DNA from: Nocardioides sp.
GTDB lineage: Bacteria > Actinomycetota > Actinomycetes > Propionibacteriales > Nocardioidaceae
NCBI GenBank assembly: GCA_031177735.1
Contig: JAPSKJ010000002.1
Coordinates: 1-40,188 of the forward strand
Direction: 5' to 3'
Length of the DNA stretch: 40,188 nucleotides
A program made the translations under genes and the position numbers. The notes beneath the pieces are model-generated. The model ran no database searches. It was not told the origin of the DNA and was given only the letters and a program-made list of their open reading frames with translations. Below are positions 39,152 through 40,188 of the stretch, in pieces (position 1 is the stretch's first letter; every line of letters begins with the position of its first letter).

Positions 39152-39360
39152 TGGCGGACCCACGGCCAGGGCACGTCTGGGTCCATGGCGGCGACCAACC
39201 CTTCGCCGGCCTGGTGCTCCATTGGCGACGGGCGGGGCAGTCATGGGAGGCGTTGACGACTTACGCGGATGCAGAGGGCATCGTGATCACGCAGTGGCTC
39301 CCTCAGGCGCAGCTCGAGCCGGTGCCGGGGTCGCCGTACACGGGCTCGCAGTATGGGTGA
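39151..39360 (+). CDS. 69-aa conserved actinobacterial-type protein, unknown
   Basis: MADPRPGHVWVHGGDQPFAG, LVLHWRRAGQSWEALTTYAD, AEGIVITQWLPQAQLEPVPG. Beta-rich, Trp-rich small protein. ATG 39151 uses the last base of the DUF3263 stop (GTGATG), so the two are coupled. No function known to me. Confidence 0.68.
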   Translation: MADPRPGHVWVHGGDQPFAGLVLHWRRAGQSWEALTTYADAEGIVITQWLPQAQLEPVPGSPYTGSQYG

Positions 39361-39389
39361 GTCGATAGGTTTGCCTGCTGGTTTGTCTA

Positions 39390-39427
39390 GTGTGCCCTTG
39401 ACTTGACCGTCAAGTGTGCCCTAGACT
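39390..39427 (+). promoter_or_regulatory. Predicted hicAB promoter and operator, near-leaderless
   Basis: TTGACT (39398-39403), 18-nt spacer, TAGACT (39422-39427); the start ATG at 39435 is about 8 nt on, so the transcript would be leaderless or nearly so. A direct repeat GTGTGCCCTnGAC occurs at 39390-39402 and 39414-39426 (12 of 13 bases, 24 bp apart), and CTTGAC (39397-39402)/GTCAAG (39409-39414) is an inverted repeat. These overlap the promoter and fit autorepression by HicB. Confidence 0.6.
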
Positions 39428-39434
39428 ACTCTTC

Positions 39435-39647
39435 ATGAGGACGCGGGAAGTCATCAAGAAGATCAAGGCCGAGGCGAAGGCCAAGGGTGTCACTTGGGAG
39501 TTCGTCCGGGCGGGCGCCAACCACGACGTCTACAGCCTCGGCGGCACGATCATCCCGATCCCGCGCCACACTGAAATGGGCAACAACATGGCTCGCGTGA
39601 TCTGGAAAGAGTGCGAGGGCCAACTCGGAGAGGGGTGGTGGCGGTGA
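39435..39647 (+). CDS. hicA: HicA-like mRNA interferase toxin
   Basis: 70 aa from ATG 39435. MRTREVIKKIKAEAKAKGVT, WEFVRAGANHDVYSLGG with catalytic H30, then IPRHTEMGNNMARVIWKECE. This is the HicA double-stranded-RNA-binding-like fold: the N-terminal helix, G-x-x-H strand, P-R-H-x-E and the terminal helix that matches 'GTLRSILKQ' in classical HicA. It would cleave mRNA unless bound by HicB. GTGA overlap with hicB. Confidence 0.88.
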   Translation: MRTREVIKKIKAEAKAKGVTWEFVRAGANHDVYSLGGTIIPIPRHTEMGNNMARVIWKECEGQLGEGWWR

Positions 39648-40018
39648 GGCGGTACGCCGTGGAGGTCGAGCGCGACGGCCGATTCTGGCTGGTCCGCGTG
39701 CCCGAAATCGACCGCGCCACGCAGGCCCGACACCTGCGGGAGGTGGAAACCATGACTCGCGACCTCATCTCGATCATGGAAGACGTCGCCCCGGATTCGT
39801 TCGAGCTCGACGTGCGACTCCGGCTCCCGGAAGCCGTACAGCGCCACCTTGAGGAGTCGAAGCGACTTCGGGATGCAGCGGCGGAAGCGAACCGGAGATC
39901 GGCAGAGGAGGCTCGAGCGGCTGCCCACGACCTCGTTGCCTTGGGCCTCCCGATGCGCGACGTAGGTGCCGCGCTTGGCGTCTCACACCAGCGCGCACAC
40001 CAGCTCGTGAACTCCTGA
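39644..40018 (+). CDS. hicB: HicB-like antitoxin with C-terminal HTH
   Basis: 124 aa from GTG 39644, overlapping hicA by 4 nt (GTG 39638 is an alternative closer to GGAG at 39627). RRYAVEVERDGRFWLVRVPE is the partially degraded RNase H-like HicB strand set. A charged linker helix (RHLEESKRLRDAAAEANRRS) leads to a HTH (LGLPMRDVGAALGVSHQRAH) that would bind the operator upstream of hicA. Neutralises HicA and represses the operon. Confidence 0.85.
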   Translation: MRRYAVEVERDGRFWLVRVPEIDRATQARHLREVETMTRDLISIMEDVAPDSFELDVRLRLPEAVQRHLEESKRLRDAAAEANRRSAEEARAAAHDLVALGLPMRDVGAALGVSHQRAHQLVNS

Positions 40019-40061
40019 CAGGAACCCGGAATCGGCCGGCTCGCTCTGAACTCAAACGAAA

Positions 40062-40188
40062 GCGGCCCCAACCGTCACCGTGCAGGGTGACAATCGGGGC
40101 CTTGATCCACTCGACAAGGGAGTGAACCCATGCGTAAGCCTATCCGCCTCCTCGCCGCCATCGTGGCGGCCGTTCTCGCCGTGAGCAT
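40062..40188. repeat. Terminal direct repeat, right copy
   Basis: Exact copy of 1-127, containing the hairpin (40064-40101) and the first 59 nt of the secreted-protein gene (ATG at 40130). It should be counted once when the circle is closed. Confidence 0.95.

Noticed and set aside
1-40188. CRISPR arrays, complete tRNA genes, rRNA or insertion sequences
   Set aside because: No regularly spaced repeats, no full cloverleaf (only the attP half tRNA) and no transposase were seen on either strand.

Overview
The window is a complete, circularly closed genome of a temperate siphovirus of a high-GC actinomycete. The first 127 bases recur exactly as the last 127 (40062-40188), so the unique circle is 40,061 bp. 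The host assignment rests on high GC, frequent GTG starts, and families typical of Actinomycetota and their phages: WhiB, DUF2510, DUF3263, DUF6221, DUF6093. The phage site attP carries the 3' half of a host tRNA gene with anticodon CAU. I cannot name a genus.

Layout, in transcription order. (1) Switch and integration region, 35446-38917: a rightward XRE repressor, an ImmA/IrrE protease and a small membrane protein face a leftward Cro-like regulator across a 246-bp operator region. An excisionase-like gene follows Cro. The tyrosine integrase (leftward) ends tail to tail with the membrane protein, and attP lies just beyond the integrase start. (2) Early operon, leftward, 35948 to 25157: about 30 mostly tiny genes, nearly all joined by 4-nt ATGA/GTGA overlaps. 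Recognisable products are an adenine methyltransferase, a YqaJ-type exonuclease, a Holliday-junction-resolvase-like nuclease, WhiB, a DnaD-like replication initiator, a helicase-loader-like protein and many small Cys/His-rich putative zinc proteins. (3) Late operon, leftward, 24942 to 1258: HNH nuclease, small and large terminase, portal, MuF protein, scaffold, capsid, connectors, tail terminator, major tail protein, tail assembly chaperones with a -1 frameshift site, tape measure, minor tail proteins (including an alpha/beta hydrolase and a repeat-containing fibre), then a lysis region of two membrane/coiled-coil proteins (one collagen-like), an amidase endolysin, an EEP-family nuclease and a holin-like protein. 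(4) Rightward accessory arm, running from attP through the contig junction to 1173: DUF3263 protein, a hypothetical, a HicA/HicB toxin-antitoxin pair, a secreted coiled-coil protein, a 53-aa protein and a DUF6221 protein. In the integrated prophage this arm would sit at one end between the lysis genes and the host chromosome, the usual place for lysogenic-conversion genes.

A further reverse-strand gene, a DUF2510 membrane protein, is inserted between the tail chaperones and the tape measure gene. Least expected are the EEP nuclease in the lysis cassette, the membrane-anchored collagen-like protein, the alpha/beta hydrolase in the tail operon, and the accessory arm itself. Only regions clearly explained by a family are named; many early genes remain unknown.
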